Source of the DNA: Bradyrhizobium commune | GTDB taxonomy: Bacteria > Pseudomonadota > Alphaproteobacteria > Rhizobiales > Xanthobacteraceae | DNA: 64,000 bases | NCBI RefSeq assembly: GCF_015624505.1 | Contig: NZ_CP061379.1 | Span: 3,720,001-3,784,000, forward strand | Direction: 5' to 3' | Shown: in pieces, positions 33,505 through 42,363 of the stretch | Position numbering within the stretch: position 1 is the first letter of the stretch | Layout of the letters: the number at the start of each line of letters is the position of its first letter | Made by a program: the position numbers and the translations under genes | The notes under the pieces: model-generated | The model's database searches: none | The model's input: the letters and a program-made list of their open reading frames with translations, nothing else | What the model was told of the DNA's origin: nothing

Positions 33505-34892
33505 TTCTGCGCTCCCGCAAAGATCTTGCCGGGATTCATCAAGCCGTGCGGATCGAGCGCGGTCTTGATCGACCGCATCACGTCGACGGCGTCGCCGAGC
33601 TCGTCGGTGAGATAATCGATCTTGCCGAGCCCGATGCCGTGCTCGCCGGTGCAGGTGCCGTCCATCGCGATGGCGCGGGCGACCATGCGGGCCTGAAGCG
33701 CCTTGGCGCCGTCGATCTCCTCTAGCCTTGCGGGATCGACCAGGATCAACATGTGGAAATTGCCGTCGCCGACATGGCCGACGATGGGCGCGGTGAAGCC
33801 GTGCTCGTCGGCGTCGCGGCGCGTCTCGGTCAGGCATTCGGCGAGCCGCGAGATCGGCACGCAGACATCGGTGATGACGGCGCGCGCGCCGGGGCGCAGG
33901 CCGAGACCAGCATAGAGCGTGTTGTCGCGCGCGTGCCAGAGCCGGCTGCGGTCCTCCGGCGCCTTGGCCCATGCGAAGCCGCGGCCGCCATGCTCGGCGG
34001 CGATTGTCTCTGCGAGCTCGGCCTGCTCGGCAACGGCGCTCTCCGAGCCATGAAATTCGAAGAAGAGCGTCGGCGCCTCGCGATAGCCGAGCTTGGCGTA
34101 GGCATTGATGCCGCGCATCATGACGTCGTCGAGCAGCTCGACGCGGGCCACCGGGATAGCGGCCTGGATGATGCTTATCGCGGTATCGACGGCGTTGTGC
34201 AGGGTGTCGAAGCTGCACACCGCGGCCGAGATCGCCTGCGGCAGCGGATGCAGTTTTAGCGCCACCTCGGTGATGACGCCGAGTGTACCTTCCGCACCAA
34301 CGAACAGCCGCGTGAGGTCGTAGCCGGCTGCGGATTTGCGGGCGCGCCTGGCGGTGCGGATCACGCGACCGTCGGCCAGCACCACCTCCAGCGCCATGAC
34401 ATTGTCCTTCATGGTGCCGTAGCGCACCGCCATGGTGCCGGAGGCACGGGTGGACGTCATGCCGCCGATCGAGGCGTTCGCGCCGGGATCGATCGGAAAG
34501 AAGAGTCCGGTGCCGCGCAGCTCGGCATTGAGCTGCTTGCGGGTGATGCCGGGCTGAACCACGACGTTCATGTCGCTGTCGTGCACGGTCAGCACCTTGT
34601 TCATGCGCGCGAAGTCGATGCAGACGCCGCCCGCAACCGCCGACGCATTGCCCTCGAGCGAGGTGCCGGCGCCGAACGGCACGATCGGCATGTTCGCACC
34701 GGCGCAGAGCTTGACGATCTCGACGACCTCCTGGGTCGTCTCCGGATAGACGACGATGTCCGGCGGCAGGGCGCGATAATAGGATTCGCTCTGGCCATGC
34801 TGATCGAGCACGCCGCGCGCGATGGTCGCGCGCGGACCGATCACGCTCTCGAGGCGCTCAGCCAATGCGGCACTATTCACCCGCGGTCCCAT
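33501..34892 (-). CDS. FAD-linked oxidase, GlcD/D-lactate dehydrogenase type
   Basis: 463 aa with a VAO-type FAD-binding domain (PFGAGTSLEGNASAVAGG around residues 75-92 and GGMTSTRASGT) and the C-terminal oxidase domain with VGHVGDGNFHM and TGEHGIGLGK. Family members oxidise 2-hydroxyacids such as glycolate or D-lactate; within this operon the substrate is probably a hydroxylated side-chain product. Stop codon overlaps the ABC ATPase start. Confidence 0.92.
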   Translation of the reverse strand: MGPRVNSAALAERLESVIGPRATIARGVLDQHGQSESYYRALPPDIVVYPETTQEVVEIVKLCAGANMPIVPFGAGTSLEGNASAVAGGVCIDFARMNKVLTVHDSDMNVVVQPGITRKQLNAELRGTGLFFPIDPGANASIGGMTSTRASGTMAVRYGTMKDNVMALEVVLADGRVIRTARRARKSAAGYDLTRLFVGAEGTLGVITEVALKLHPLPQAISAAVCSFDTLHNAVDTAISIIQAAIPVARVELLDDVMMRGINAYAKLGYREAPTLFFEFHGSESAVAEQAELAETIAAEHGGRGFAWAKAPEDRSRLWHARDNTLYAGLGLRPGARAVITDVCVPISRLAECLTETRRDADEHGFTAPIVGHVGDGNFHMLILVDPARLEEIDGAKALQARMVARAIAMDGTCTGEHGIGLGKIDYLTDELGDAVDVMRSIKTALDPHGLMNPGKIFAGAQK

Positions 34893-34955
34893 CGTCTCTC
34901 CCCGTCGTCCATCCTCGTCGCGGACTGTTGTCGGTCCGTCAATTCGACGTCCGGC

Positions 34956-35840
34956 TTACGCCGCCCGCGCGTTGCTTGCAGCCTGCTTCAGGCCGAAATC
35001 GTAATTGAGGTGATAGTAGGCGGCGTCCACCATGCGACCATCCGGCGCACGGCCGGCCGGGCGGCGCACGAAATCGTGGATCAGGCTGTCCTTGACGCCG
35101 AACACCACGTCGGAGTCGAGATATTTGTCGCCGGCCACGAACACATGCGTCACCAGCTGCTCGAAGCCTAGCGCCGAGATCATGAAGTGCACATGCGCGG
35201 GCCGCCAGGGATGGCGTCCCTGCGCTTCCAGCATGTCGCCGACCGGGCCGTCATGCGGGATCGGGTAGGCGGCGGGCCTGATCGACCAGAAATGGAAGCG
35301 GCCGTTGGCGTCGGTGTGGAAGCGGGCGCGCATCGCGAGATCGCCGATCTCGTCGAGCTGCTGCACGTCGTAATAGCCGTCATTGTCCGAATGCCAGACG
35401 TCGACCATTGCGCCCGCGAGCGGCCTGCCGTCGACGGTCGAGACCGAGCCGGTGACGATCATGGGATCGCCTTCCATGGCGCCCGAGATGTCGTCGCCGT
35501 TCTCTTTCTCGGGCGCGGCCTGGACGAAGAACGGGCCAAGCACGGTGGTCTCGGTCGCACCTTCCGGCACCGGATGGTTGATGGCGTCGACCAGCATGGA
35601 GACGCCGAGCGTGTCCGAGAGCAGGATGAACTCCTGGCGCTTGTCGTCGCACATGTGACCGGTCCGGGTCAGGAAGTCGATGCCGTATTCCCATTCCTTC
35701 TGGGTCGGACGCACCTCGCGCACGAAGGCGTGGAGATGACGCACCAGCGCTTCGCTGACCTCTTTGATACGCGGATCGGTTGCGCCCGCGATGCGTTCGA
35801 GCACGGCGTCGGTGATGTTGGTCTCGCTGAAATTACGCAA
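34956..35840 (-). CDS. Hydroxyquinol 1,2-dioxygenase (intradiol)
   Basis: 294 aa. N-terminal dimerisation domain (helices, residues 1-90), then the intradiol beta-fold. Fe(III) ligands expected from the family are Tyr157 (DGYYDVQ), Tyr192 (AYPIPHDGPVG), His216 and His218 (RPAHVHF). Sequence character (VWHSDNDGYYDVQ, extended N-terminal domain) points to hydroxyquinol rather than catechol cleavage, and the maleylacetate reductase in the same operon uses exactly the product of that reaction. No ring hydroxylase lies in the cluster. Confidence 0.9.
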   Translation of the reverse strand: MRNFSETNITDAVLERIAGATDPRIKEVSEALVRHLHAFVREVRPTQKEWEYGIDFLTRTGHMCDDKRQEFILLSDTLGVSMLVDAINHPVPEGATETTVLGPFFVQAAPEKENGDDISGAMEGDPMIVTGSVSTVDGRPLAGAMVDVWHSDNDGYYDVQQLDEIGDLAMRARFHTDANGRFHFWSIRPAAYPIPHDGPVGDMLEAQGRHPWRPAHVHFMISALGFEQLVTHVFVAGDKYLDSDVVFGVKDSLIHDFVRRPAGRAPDGRMVDAAYYHLNYDFGLKQAASNARAA

Positions 35841-35855
35841 ATTCTCCTCCGTCGA

Positions 35856-36773
35856 TCAGAGTTTGGGCTCGCCAAGTTTCGGCTCGTCAAGGCCGGACAG
35901 GCGTTCGAGATGCTTGACGGTCGCGATGAAGTCGGTCTCGCCGTCGCCTTGCGCGACCAGCGAGCCGTAGGTCTCACGCACCTGGGCTGCGAGCTGGAGC
36001 GGCACGCCGACGGCATGTCCGGCGCCGAGGATGAGGTCGAGATCCTTGGCCATCTGCTTGCAGGAGAAGCTCGAGACGAAGTCGCGGGCTCGAAGCGGCG
36101 CCGTCTTGTACTTCACCATGGGGGAGGCGACCGCGCTCTCGTCCAGCACATTCAGGATGTCCTGCCAGCCGATGCCGCCCTTGCGCGCCAGCGCCAGGCT
36201 CTCGGCCATCATCGCAGCCGAGACGGCGATCATGAGATTGACCGCGAGCTTTGCGTAGCGTGCTTCCTCGCCCGCGCCGAGATAGGTCTGTGCTCGGGTG
36301 AAGCTCGCAAACAGCGGTTTTGCGGTTTCGAAGGCGTCCACGGGCCCCGAGACGAAGCAGCTCAGCGCGCCGGTATGGACGATGCTGGCATTGCCCGAGA
36401 CCGGCGCGCGCAGATAGGCGATGCCGCGCGCCTGTGCCGCTGCGTCGACTTCAGCGGAGGCTTCGGCGCTGACCGTGCTGGTTTCGATCAGAATAGCCTT
36501 CGGCGCCATCACGCCGATCAGGCCCGTCGGCCCGAGCATGACGGCGCGCAAGGCGGTGTCGTCGGGAAGCGATGTGATGATCAAGGGGCGACCGCTGACG
36601 GCGTCGGCGGGCGAGCTTGCAACGGCAATCCCTTGCTCGCGCGCCTCGTTGAGCCGCGCCGCGCTCTGGTCGAAGGCGCTGACGGTATAACCGGCCTTGG
36701 CGACGAGCTGTGACATCGGCAGTCCCATCTTGCCGATCCCGATGAAGGCGACGTTTTTTGTCGTGTCAGTCAT
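35856..36773 (-). CDS. 3-hydroxyisobutyrate dehydrogenase-like NAD(P)-dependent dehydrogenase
   Basis: 305 aa beta-hydroxyacid dehydrogenase. Rossmann motif GIGKMGLPMSQLVAKAGY at the N-terminus, substrate loop APVSGNASIVHTG, catalytic Lys in KLAVNLMIAVS. It oxidises or reduces a short hydroxyacid; the exact substrate is unknown. Starts 19 bases after the amidohydrolase and ends 15 bases before the dioxygenase. Confidence 0.9.
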   Translation of the reverse strand: MTDTTKNVAFIGIGKMGLPMSQLVAKAGYTVSAFDQSAARLNEAREQGIAVASSPADAVSGRPLIITSLPDDTALRAVMLGPTGLIGVMAPKAILIETSTVSAEASAEVDAAAQARGIAYLRAPVSGNASIVHTGALSCFVSGPVDAFETAKPLFASFTRAQTYLGAGEEARYAKLAVNLMIAVSAAMMAESLALARKGGIGWQDILNVLDESAVASPMVKYKTAPLRARDFVSSFSCKQMAKDLDLILGAGHAVGVPLQLAAQVRETYGSLVAQGDGETDFIATVKHLERLSGLDEPKLGEPKL

Positions 36774-36792
36774 TGTTGTTGTCCGTTGGCCG

Positions 36793-38157
36793 CTATCTCG
36801 CGGCGTGCCCTTGTCGTTCGATGTCCCGCACCAGCCGCTGGCCGGATTGCGCGAGCAGCTCTTTCTTCTGGTCGAGCCCGTCCACCAACAACTTCCCGTT
36901 CCGCTTCTTCCAGCGGCCTCCGATCATCACCGACTCGATATTGGCAAGGCTCGTCTGCATCACCACGGTGGCGACGGGATCGTGGACCGGAAACAGATTG
37001 AGATCGTCGGCATTGATGACGACGAGATCGGCGAGTTTCCCCGGCGTCAGCGAGCCGATCTGGCCTTCGCGGCCAAGCATGCGCGCGCCTTCGGTGGTGA
37101 TCCAGCGCAGCGCCTCGCGCGCGGGGATGGTGGTCGTCGCTGGAATGGTGCCCGCGGTCTTGCGCATCTCGGCATTGTCGAGTGCCCGCTGCATCGACAG
37201 CGCGACGCGTGCCGCCGAAAAGAGGTCGCCGGGCAGCACGGATTCCAGGTCGATGCCGATGGTGGGACGAACACCGCGCTTGAGCAGCCGTCCGGTGATC
37301 GGAAAGCCGTGGCCCTGGATCATTTCGTTCTCCGGCGTCACCGAGAAGGTGACGCCGAGATCGATCAGCTTGTGCAGGAGATCGTCGGGCAGATCGTTGC
37401 CATGGACGATATTGACGTGAGGACCGACGAGATCGGCCTCGATCAGCTTCTCCCAGCCGCCAAGCGTCTTCGCCGGGCCGCCGCCCTGATGCATCGAGGC
37501 GATCAGGCCGAGCTCACGCGCCATCTGGAAATCATGCAGGGACACGTCGAGTGTCGAATAATGCGGGCCGAGAATGGCAAGCCCGAGCGTGACCAGGCCA
37601 TTGCGGTCGGCGAGGGCGCCGGCCAGCAACCGCTCGACCTCGCGGCGCGGATGCGGCACCTCAGAGAAATGGGGCTCGCCCGGTTTCGGCTCCGGCTTCG
37701 GCGAGCCATGGAAGAAGGCGGCGCGGATGCCGCTCTCGATCAGGCCGCGCACAGCCGCATCAGAGTGAGCCGGCGTCGGATTGTTGTGGCACCAGTCGAC
37801 CAGCGTGGTGGCACCGCAATTGATCTGGTTCAGCGCGCCGACGAGGGTGGCGACATAGATGTCGTCGGGCGCGAACAGGGTCGCGAGCCCCGCATGCATC
37901 CGGCGGAAATATTCGAGCAGGGTCCAGTTCGCGGCGAAGCCGCGCAAGCCCGTCTGCCAGGTGTGCATATGCGCGTTGATGAGCCCGGGGATGACGATGC
38001 GTCCGCTTCCGTCGACGATCTCGGCATCAGTGGCGTCAATGCCGGGACGAACGTCGGCGATCCGCCCGCTCTCGATCAGCACGTCGCCGACACGGAGATC
38101 GCCGATGCGATTGTCCATGCTGATGATCGTTGCCGATTGGATGAGAGTGCGCCGCAT
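36793..38157 (-). CDS. Amidohydrolase, cytosine/chlorohydrolase-type
   Basis: 454 aa from ATG 38157 (MRRTLIQSATIISMD). A metal-dependent TIM-barrel amidohydrolase: HMHTWQTGL carries the HxH, followed by SMHQGG, VHGND and GIDLESVLPGD for the other ligands. Family members deaminate or dechlorinate heterocycles or hydrolyse related rings; substrate unknown. In this operon it may open or deaminate the imported compound before the aromatic steps. Only 5 bases follow the maleylacetate reductase gene. Confidence 0.88.
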   Translation of the reverse strand: MRRTLIQSATIISMDNRIGDLRVGDVLIESGRIADVRPGIDATDAEIVDGSGRIVIPGLINAHMHTWQTGLRGFAANWTLLEYFRRMHAGLATLFAPDDIYVATLVGALNQINCGATTLVDWCHNNPTPAHSDAAVRGLIESGIRAAFFHGSPKPEPKPGEPHFSEVPHPRREVERLLAGALADRNGLVTLGLAILGPHYSTLDVSLHDFQMARELGLIASMHQGGGPAKTLGGWEKLIEADLVGPHVNIVHGNDLPDDLLHKLIDLGVTFSVTPENEMIQGHGFPITGRLLKRGVRPTIGIDLESVLPGDLFSAARVALSMQRALDNAEMRKTAGTIPATTTIPAREALRWITTEGARMLGREGQIGSLTPGKLADLVVINADDLNLFPVHDPVATVVMQTSLANIESVMIGGRWKKRNGKLLVDGLDQKKELLAQSGQRLVRDIERQGHAAR

Positions 38158-38162
38158 GTCGT

Positions 38163-39242
38163 TCACGCCGCCGCTTTGGTTGCGACCGGCGGTTCGCCGG
38201 CCCAGGCGCGCGCGATCAGGTCGCGGATGGCGTTGCGCTCGAGCGGCCGCGGATTCCAATAGGCATTGGTCACGGCGAGATCGGCCGCCTTGTCGATGCC
38301 GCTCTCGGGCATGCCGATGTCGCGCAGCGCCAGCTTTGCGTTCAACCGTCTGGCGAGATCGTACAGTCCCTGCGCCGCATCGGCCGCGTCGATCGCGCGC
38401 GCGATCCGCGCCATCGCCTCGGGCACCGCGGGCGCGTTGTAGGCGAGCGCATGCGGCAGCACGATGGTGTGGGTCTCGGCGTGCGGCAGGTCAAAGGTGC
38501 CGCCGAGCGTGTGGCAGAGCTTGTGATGCAGCGCCATACCGACGGTGCCGAGGCACACGCCGCACAGCCAGGCGCCGTAAAGTGCATCGCTGCGGGCGGC
38601 GCGATCATCGGGCTTCGCCGCAATCGCGGGTAGGGCACGGGCGAGCGCGCGGATGCCTTCTTCGGCCATCAGCGAGGTGACGGGATTGGTGTCGCGCGCG
38701 TAGAGCGCTTCGACCGCGTGGGCGATGGCGTTGATGCCGGAGGTCGCGGTGAGGCCGACCGGTAACGTCATGGTCAGGTCGACGTCGTAGATCACGGTCT
38801 CGGGCAGCACGGCCACATCGCGCACCGTGGTCTTCAGGCCGTTCTCGGTCTGGCCGAGGATCGGCGTCATCTCCGAGCCGGAATAGGTGGTGGGGATGCA
38901 GAGCTGGTTGACGCCGGTGCGCAAGGCCAGTGCCTTGCCCAATCCGGTGGTCGATCCGCCGCCGAGCGCGACCACGCAATCGGCATCGCAAGCCTTCATC
39001 GCCGCGATCGCCCGCTCGGTGACGTCGACCGGCGTGTGCATGGTGGCGCCCGCAAAAATGCCGGCATAGAGCGGGCCCAGCGCGGCGCCGAGCTTCGTGC
39101 CTTGCGCCTCCTGCTGCGGCGTTGTCAGCACCAGTGCGCGCTTGCCGCCGAGCCGCTCGATCTCCGCCTTGGCTGCAGCCAACGTCCCGCTGCCGAACAC
39201 GACGCGGCAGGGCAGATTTTCAAAGGTGAACGAACCGATCAT
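38163..39242 (-). CDS. Maleylacetate reductase
   Basis: 359 aa iron-type alcohol dehydrogenase family enzyme reducing maleylacetate to 3-oxoadipate. GGGSTTGLGKALAL (nucleotide-binding), the metal region HHKLCHTLGGTFDLPHAE and the following THTIVLPH fit this subfamily. With the dioxygenase four genes downstream it completes the hydroxyquinol lower pathway. Start ATG overlaps the stop of the Dabb gene by four bases. Confidence 0.93.
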   Translation of the reverse strand: MIGSFTFENLPCRVVFGSGTLAAAKAEIERLGGKRALVLTTPQQEAQGTKLGAALGPLYAGIFAGATMHTPVDVTERAIAAMKACDADCVVALGGGSTTGLGKALALRTGVNQLCIPTTYSGSEMTPILGQTENGLKTTVRDVAVLPETVIYDVDLTMTLPVGLTATSGINAIAHAVEALYARDTNPVTSLMAEEGIRALARALPAIAAKPDDRAARSDALYGAWLCGVCLGTVGMALHHKLCHTLGGTFDLPHAETHTIVLPHALAYNAPAVPEAMARIARAIDAADAAQGLYDLARRLNAKLALRDIGMPESGIDKAADLAVTNAYWNPRPLERNAIRDLIARAWAGEPPVATKAAA

Positions 39243-39562
39243 GCGCCGGTCTCTTTGATGGGATAATCGACCTGGAAGCGGCCGATCCGCAAGTCGCCAA
39301 GCTGCTCGCGCACCCGCAGATGTTCCGGATGGGTGGCGTAAGCTTTGAGGGCCGCGCTGTCGGTAAATTCGGAGACGAGGACCACGTCGCAGGCATAGTC
39401 GACATCGCTGATGTCGGCGCCGACCTCGATATGGGTGAGGCCGTCGATCCGGCCCTTGAGGCCCTCGAACAGGGTCTTGACCTTGGTTCGGGCAGCCAGG
39501 CGCTCCGCCTGGGTCTCACCGCGCAGCCGCCACATCACGATGTGCTTGATTGGGCCCGACAT
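39239..39562 (-). CDS. Dabb-family (stress-responsive A/B barrel) protein
   Basis: 107 aa from ATG 39562, a single ferredoxin-like domain. IKHIVMWRLRGETQAERLA, the DISDVDYACDVVLVSEF block, and HPEHLRVREQL are typical Dabb features. Such proteins form small dimeric barrels and occur in aromatic-degradation clusters as cyclases or chaperone-like enzymes. GAGGAATTC upstream gives a ribosome site. It is the first gene of the operon and faces the LysR gene. Confidence 0.85.
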   Translation of the reverse strand: MSGPIKHIVMWRLRGETQAERLAARTKVKTLFEGLKGRIDGLTHIEVGADISDVDYACDVVLVSEFTDSAALKAYATHPEHLRVREQLGDLRIGRFQVDYPIKETGA

Positions 39563-39602
39563 TTCCCGGAATTCCTCGCCTGTCATCTTGCTTGTTGGGC
39601 GC

Positions 39603-39620
39603 ATTTTGCCTTGCAGAAAT
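39603..39620. promoter_or_regulatory. Possible LysR-type binding site
   Basis: ATTTTGCCTTGCAGAAAT is an imperfect dyad with the T-N11-A layout of LysR sites, in the 107-base divergent gap between the Dabb-first operon and the LysR gene. The sequence alone does not prove binding. Confidence 0.35.
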
Positions 39621-39669
39621 CGGAAATAAAGGCCAAAAATCGCAAGTCTCTTTTCCGATATGAGGAAGA

Positions 39670-40593
39670 ATGGACCGGCTTCTCCAGCTCGAGGTGTTTT
39701 CCAGGACGGCCGAGCTCGGCAGCCTCTCCAAGGCCGCCGAGATCCTGCGGATGTCGAATGCCGCGGCGAGCCGGCACCTGAGCGCGCTGGAGGAGCGGCT
39801 TGCAGTCCGGCTGATCGAGCGCAACACGCGCCGGCAATGGCTGACCGAGGCGGGGCAGGAGCTGCTACAGCGATGCAGCACGTTGCTGAACGAGCTTGCG
39901 GAGGCCGAGGACGCCGTCTCTGACCGCGCGCTATCGCCCAAGGGCATGCTGCGCGTCACGAGCTCGCTGTCGTTTGCGATGATCTACATGGCACCGATGC
40001 TGCCGGCGTTTCGCAAGCTCTACCCGAAGCTCGACGTGCAGATCATCGCCGCCAACCGCTATCCCGATTTCATCGAGGCGGGCATCGACGTTGCGATCCG
40101 CACACGGGAGCAGGAGCCGGATTCCAACATCATCATCCGCCGCATCGGACAGATGCGCCGCGTGCTGGCGGCAGCACCGTCCTATCTCGCCGCACACGGC
40201 ATTCCCGAGCATCCCGCCGATCTCGCGCGCCACGACATGCTGATCTACAACCTCGCCAACGATCCCTATTCGCTGCGGCTCCAGAAAGGCAATGCGGTGC
40301 AAACCGTCCGCATCGCGCCGACGCTGGACAGCAATGACGGCCAGGTCATCCGCGGTGCAGCGCTTGCGGGGCTCGGCATCCTGATCCAGCCGCTCTACAT
40401 CGTGCAGGGCGACATCGGGGCCGGCAAGCTCGTGCCGGTGCTGATGGATTGGGAGCTGCCGCTGCTCACCATGAACGTGGCCTACCAGAACCGCGTCCGG
40501 CTGCCGGCCAAGATCAGGGTGTTTTCCGATTTTCTGGTCGATCACATCCGCGCACATTCGGATGCGGGGATCTGGATCGAGACGACGTCGTAA
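39670..40593 (+). CDS. LysR-family transcriptional regulator
   Basis: 307 aa. Winged HTH at residues 1-60 (LGSLSKAAEILRMSNAAASRHLSALEERLAVRL), then an effector-binding domain (residues about 90-295). Divergent from the catabolic operon with a shared 107-base promoter region, which by LysR rules makes it the operon's likely activator. The inducer is probably a pathway substrate or intermediate. Confidence 0.92.
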   Translation: MDRLLQLEVFSRTAELGSLSKAAEILRMSNAAASRHLSALEERLAVRLIERNTRRQWLTEAGQELLQRCSTLLNELAEAEDAVSDRALSPKGMLRVTSSLSFAMIYMAPMLPAFRKLYPKLDVQIIAANRYPDFIEAGIDVAIRTREQEPDSNIIIRRIGQMRRVLAAAPSYLAAHGIPEHPADLARHDMLIYNLANDPYSLRLQKGNAVQTVRIAPTLDSNDGQVIRGAALAGLGILIQPLYIVQGDIGAGKLVPVLMDWELPLLTMNVAYQNRVRLPAKIRVFSDFLVDHIRAHSDAGIWIETTS

Positions 40594-40596
40594 TCG

Positions 40597-40887
40597 CTAT
40601 TCGGACCGGCCTTGCCCCCGCGTCCGACCGGTGGACGACCGCGACCGCGGAGCCGAGCGCGGTTCCGGCGGAGCAGTGATCCTGATCGCCTCGGTCTCGC
40701 GCAGCTCCTTGCGGGCTTTCCGCGCGTTGCGCATCGCGCGCTTGATGAAGGGGTGCTGCGAGTCCTCGGCGAAAAACAGCACGACCTCGCAACAGGGACA
40801 TTGCCGGGAATAGCCGTCCTGCAACCGTCCCGCGCGATCGCGAAACATGGCCTTGCAGCGCGTGCACTGGATCTGGACGAAGCTCAT
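40597..40887 (-). CDS. Small zinc-ribbon-like protein
   Basis: 96 aa from ATG 40887. CTRCKAMF (about 9-14) and CPCCEVVLFF (about 29-32) form a zinc ribbon, followed by a basic helix (RAMRNARKARKELRETE) and a Ser/Arg tail. Possibly nucleic-acid binding. Converges with the LysR gene with a 3-base gap. The longer frame from 40998 is not supported. Confidence 0.7.
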   Translation of the reverse strand: MSFVQIQCTRCKAMFRDRAGRLQDGYSRQCPCCEVVLFFAEDSQHPFIKRAMRNARKARKELRETEAIRITAPPEPRSAPRSRSSTGRTRGQGRSE

Positions 40888-41075
40888 CGCCGGCAACAAT
40901 GACAATGGGAAATATGATGTCAGGCTGGGCCCAAATGTCTGAAGAAACATTAAAGACGGCTGGTGATCTGGTCGCACGTCTTGCGGCTCGGCCCGCAATG
41001 GAGGCGAAAAGCCTCGGAGCCCGCCGCGATGGGCGGCAGGCTCATTTCGTCTAAATCGTCTAAACGGCCTGGCCG

Positions 41076-41339
41076 CTATTGCTTGGCAGCCAGCGCGTCG
41101 AGGCAGTGATTGAGGTAGGCCGTGCGATCTCTGGGCAGCACCTTATCGAGATCCGCCTTCAGGCCGCATTCGCGCTGACGGATCTGTTCGGCCCGGCGCT
41201 TTTCCGCAGCCTCGCGATATTCGGGTGCAACCTTGTCGGGATCGACCAGTGCCTGCGACCGTGCAGGAGCGGCAAGGAGCGCAATCGCGGCGACGAAGAA
41301 AATGAGCTGTTTCAAACGAGCCTCCGTAAAAAGGCTCAT
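41076..41339 (-). CDS. Small secreted PsiF-like protein
   Basis: 87 aa from ATG 41339. Signal peptide (LKQLIFFVAAIALLAAPARSQ). The C-terminal RECGLKADLDKVLPRDRTAYLNHCLDAL resembles the PsiF repeat pattern (Cys, charged helix, Cys), seen in small periplasmic proteins induced by phosphate starvation. The match is weak and based on memory only. Confidence 0.6.
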   Translation of the reverse strand: MSLFTEARLKQLIFFVAAIALLAAPARSQALVDPDKVAPEYREAAEKRRAEQIRQRECGLKADLDKVLPRDRTAYLNHCLDALAAKQ

Positions 41340-41478
41340 CCTATCGCTCAGGTTCGTGGCACTCAAACGGGAAGTGGCGCCATGCGGCGGAGGCCGGTCC
41401 AAATCCGCGACAGTCGAATGTGACGTCTGTCACAACCCGGACCGCTGGAGCGCAGCGCGCCCGGCCTCTCGCCATCCG

Positions 41479-41721
41479 TCACTTCGAAACGTGGCTAATC
41501 TTGTGTCCGAGGTGGCCGGTCTCGTGATCGCGCCGCAACTGGCTGAGCGAGGTCTCATTGAGCTGATGCAAGACCTCACTCAGTTGGGTCGTGTCCGGAT
41601 AGCCGGCCGCAAAACCCTTGCCGTAGATCTTGCGCAACGTGCTGACCAGCGTGTTGCCGTGTTTCTTGCTAATCCCGCCATCCTTGTCCCGGTGGCGGCC
41701 ATCCAGGCCCGGTTCCTTCAT
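41479..41721 (-). CDS. Small conserved protein of unknown function
   Basis: 80 aa from ATG 41721 (MKEPGLDGRHRDKDGGIS). Charged, with a helix pattern LSEVLHQLNETSLSQLRRDHE. I recognise it as a small family frequent in Bradyrhizobium with no known role. GAGACAC precedes the ATG. Confidence 0.65.
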   Translation of the reverse strand: MKEPGLDGRHRDKDGGISKKHGNTLVSTLRKIYGKGFAAGYPDTTQLSEVLHQLNETSLSQLRRDHETGHLGHKISHVSK

Positions 41722-41941
41722 GTGTCTCTCCCCGTGCGGCGTCTTCGCGCCTGGAAGAGAGCGTGCTCCCAAACGGGCTGACTAGCAACGGCATGGCGCG
41801 CGGGAGGGCGAGGCGGGCTGAATGCACCGCAGCAACGTTGCTTTCGCGCTTCCATCTCGCAGCTGTGAAGCCGTTACAGATTGCTGCGAAGCGATCAGCA
41901 CATCACATGACAGCGAACGGTTGCTCAATGGAGCTGATGCG

Positions 41942-42154
41942 ATGCGCGCTGCTTTGGCTCTAGGTCTCCTGGTCGTCCTGTGCACATCCGCAAACGCCGC
42001 TGCCGTGCACCGCTCCCATGCCCGCAATCCCGCGGTGGACCGTCCCAGCGCGGAGGTGGACCCTCGGGCGCGCTTTGCGGTGCCCGGGTGGAGTGACGAA
42101 GCTACCGCGCGGTGGCTGAATAGCGCCTCGTCCAACGTCGGCCGGGGCGGCTAG
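41942..42154 (+). CDS. Small secreted protein ending in an SSNVGRGG motif
   Basis: 70 aa from ATG 41942. Signal peptide (MRAALALGLLVVLCTSANA), then a mature part with RARFAVPGWSDEATARWLN. A Bradyrhizobium-type small secreted family; role unknown. The frame is open from 41822 without supporting features. Confidence 0.6.
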   Translation: MRAALALGLLVVLCTSANAAAVHRSHARNPAVDRPSAEVDPRARFAVPGWSDEATARWLNSASSNVGRGG

Positions 42155-42169
42155 CTCGGTTTCCAGGCT

Positions 42170-42325
42170 CTATCTGGTCCGGTCGGCGATCCACAATCCG
42201 ACAACTCCGCCGACGCAGCTCAACAGCACTCCGGCGTAGGACAGCAGCTCGCCACCCCACAATGCGGGAACAAAGCCGCCGATCGTCGTGCCGATCAACA
42301 TGGCGAGCCAATAACGCGATTGCAC
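42170..42325 (-). CDS. Short two-helix membrane microprotein
   Basis: 51 aa read on the minus strand from GTG 42325 (ATG 42301 would give 43 aa). Sequence: two hydrophobic Gly-rich helices (LIGTTIGGFVPALWGGELL and YAGVLLSCVGGVVGLWIA) with a charged tail ADRTR. Resembles small GlsB/YeaQ-like membrane proteins. Converges with the small secreted gene at 42154. Confidence 0.55.
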   Translation of the reverse strand: MQSRYWLAMLIGTTIGGFVPALWGGELLSYAGVLLSCVGGVVGLWIADRTR

Positions 42326-42363
42326 GCCAGTTGCTTTCCGAAGGAGCGCTGAAGGCAGGGCGG

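Noticed and set aside
31537..33615. 692-codon plus-strand frame across the ABC transporter genes
   Set aside because: Shadow of three real genes on the minus strand; composition Asp/Arg/Gly-rich without motifs.
33505..34218. Upstream extension of the ABC ATPase frame (a 739-aa reading)
   Set aside because: The extra residues are an out-of-frame reading of the FAD oxidase gene; ATG 33504 begins the normal ATPase.
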